This document shows positions 63,240-64,000 of a stretch of DNA of 64,000 nt, in pieces. Both the position numbers and the translations under genes were made by a program. Every line of letters begins with the position of its first letter. The stretch's first letter is position 1. The notes beneath the pieces are model-generated. The model worked only from the letters and a program-made list of their open reading frames with translations. It was not told the origin of the DNA and did no database searches. Origin of the DNA: Deltaproteobacteria bacterium (GTDB lineage: Bacteria; Desulfobacterota; Binatia; UBA12015); assembly GCA_016874795.1 (NCBI GenBank), contig VGTG01000002.1, forward strand, positions 1 through 64,000. The letters are read 5' to 3'.

Positions 63240-63914
63240 CTGGGCGCCGCCTACCGCCACGTCGTCTTCGACCTCGACGGCACTCTGGTCGATTCCGCGG
63301 CCGATCTCTCCGCTGCGGTGAACGCCGGGCTCGCGGTCTTCGATCGCCCTCCGCTCTCGCGCGACGTGATCGTCGGCTTCGTCGGGAACGGCACGCGGAA
63401 GCTCGTCGAGGGAAGCCTCCGCGCCTCGGGGCTCGCGCCGACCGAGGAGGCCATCGACCGCGCGTACGCGGTCTTTCGGGGCCACTACGACGCGCACCTC
63501 CTCGACCAGACGCGAGCGTACCCCGGCGTCGATTCGCTCCTCGCTGCGCTCGCGGCGAACGGCGTCGTTCTCTCGGTCCTGACGAACAAGCTGCAGCGCC
63601 CCTCGGAGCGGATCCTCGCCGGTCTCGGCTTGGCAGGGCGCTTCCGCGCGGTTCTCGGGGGCGACGACGAGACGGCGCGCAAGCCGAATCCTGCGGGCCT
63701 CCTCCGCCTCGTGGCCGAAGCGGGCATCCTGCCTGCGGAGGCTCTTCTCGTCGGCGACTCCGACGTGGACGTCGCGACCGCACGAGCCGCCGGCGTGCCC
63801 GTCTGCGGCGTGACGTGGGGCTTTCAGAGCCCGGAGCGGATCCGAGGCGCAGGCGCGACGTGGCTCGTCGAGCGACCCGAAGAGATCCTCGTCGCCTGCG
63901 TACGCCCCGCGTAG
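63240..63914 (+). CDS. gph: HAD-family phosphoglycolate phosphatase-like protein; start codon non-canonical or unresolved
   Basis: YRHVVFDLDGTLVDSAADLSAAVNAGL...LSVLTNKLQRPSERILAGLGL...KPNPAGLLRLVAEAG...LLVGDSDVDVATARAAGV. Confidence 0.88.
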   Translation: MGAAYRHVVFDLDGTLVDSAADLSAAVNAGLAVFDRPPLSRDVIVGFVGNGTRKLVEGSLRASGLAPTEEAIDRAYAVFRGHYDAHLLDQTRAYPGVDSLLAALAANGVVLSVLTNKLQRPSERILAGLGLAGRFRAVLGGDDETARKPNPAGLLRLVAEAGILPAEALLVGDSDVDVATARAAGVPVCGVTWGFQSPERIRGAGATWLVERPEEILVACVRPA

Positions 63915-64000
63915 CCGCCGGATCAGCCGCGGAGAGGCGAGGGCGCCCCGCGCCGCGCCTGCGCACCGCGCGTCGCCTCCGGGGCGGGCTCGAGTGCCGC

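Overview
High-GC, gene-dense bacterial chromosome window from an undetermined lineage. It is dominated by housekeeping genes: secA, yajC-secD, gatCAB, serS, murI, murJ, queA-tgt, coaBC, a Mrp-type ATPase, moaA, a polyprenyl synthetase, a sigma-70 family factor, tatA, HU, Grx4/BolA and an IscA-type carrier. I see no rRNA, recognisable tRNA, CRISPR array, transposase or prophage. The less ordinary content, from start to end, is: (i) a ~180 bp nested palindrome between secA and the HU gene; (ii) a tightly overlapping three-gene operon of a DUF2760-like membrane protein and two divergent Hsp70-like ATPases, the second with a long C-terminal extension (DUF3731-like), with no DnaJ or GrpE gene beside it; (iii) a single-chain EtfB-EtfA fusion; (iv) a ~690 bp structured, compositionally atypical intergenic region upstream of the sigma factor, possibly carrying an unannotated RNA or small Cys-rich ORF; (v) a penicillin-acylase-like protein that seems to lack the catalytic Ser motif segment; (vi) two overlapping family III CoA-transferase genes; (vii) yajC-secD with no secF downstream, followed by an excisionase-like HTH gene with a perfect dyad over its putative promoter; (viii) a phosphoglycolate-phosphatase-like ORF in the same frame as the upstream IscA gene with no canonical start codon. 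All product calls come from reading the translations; no database search was run.
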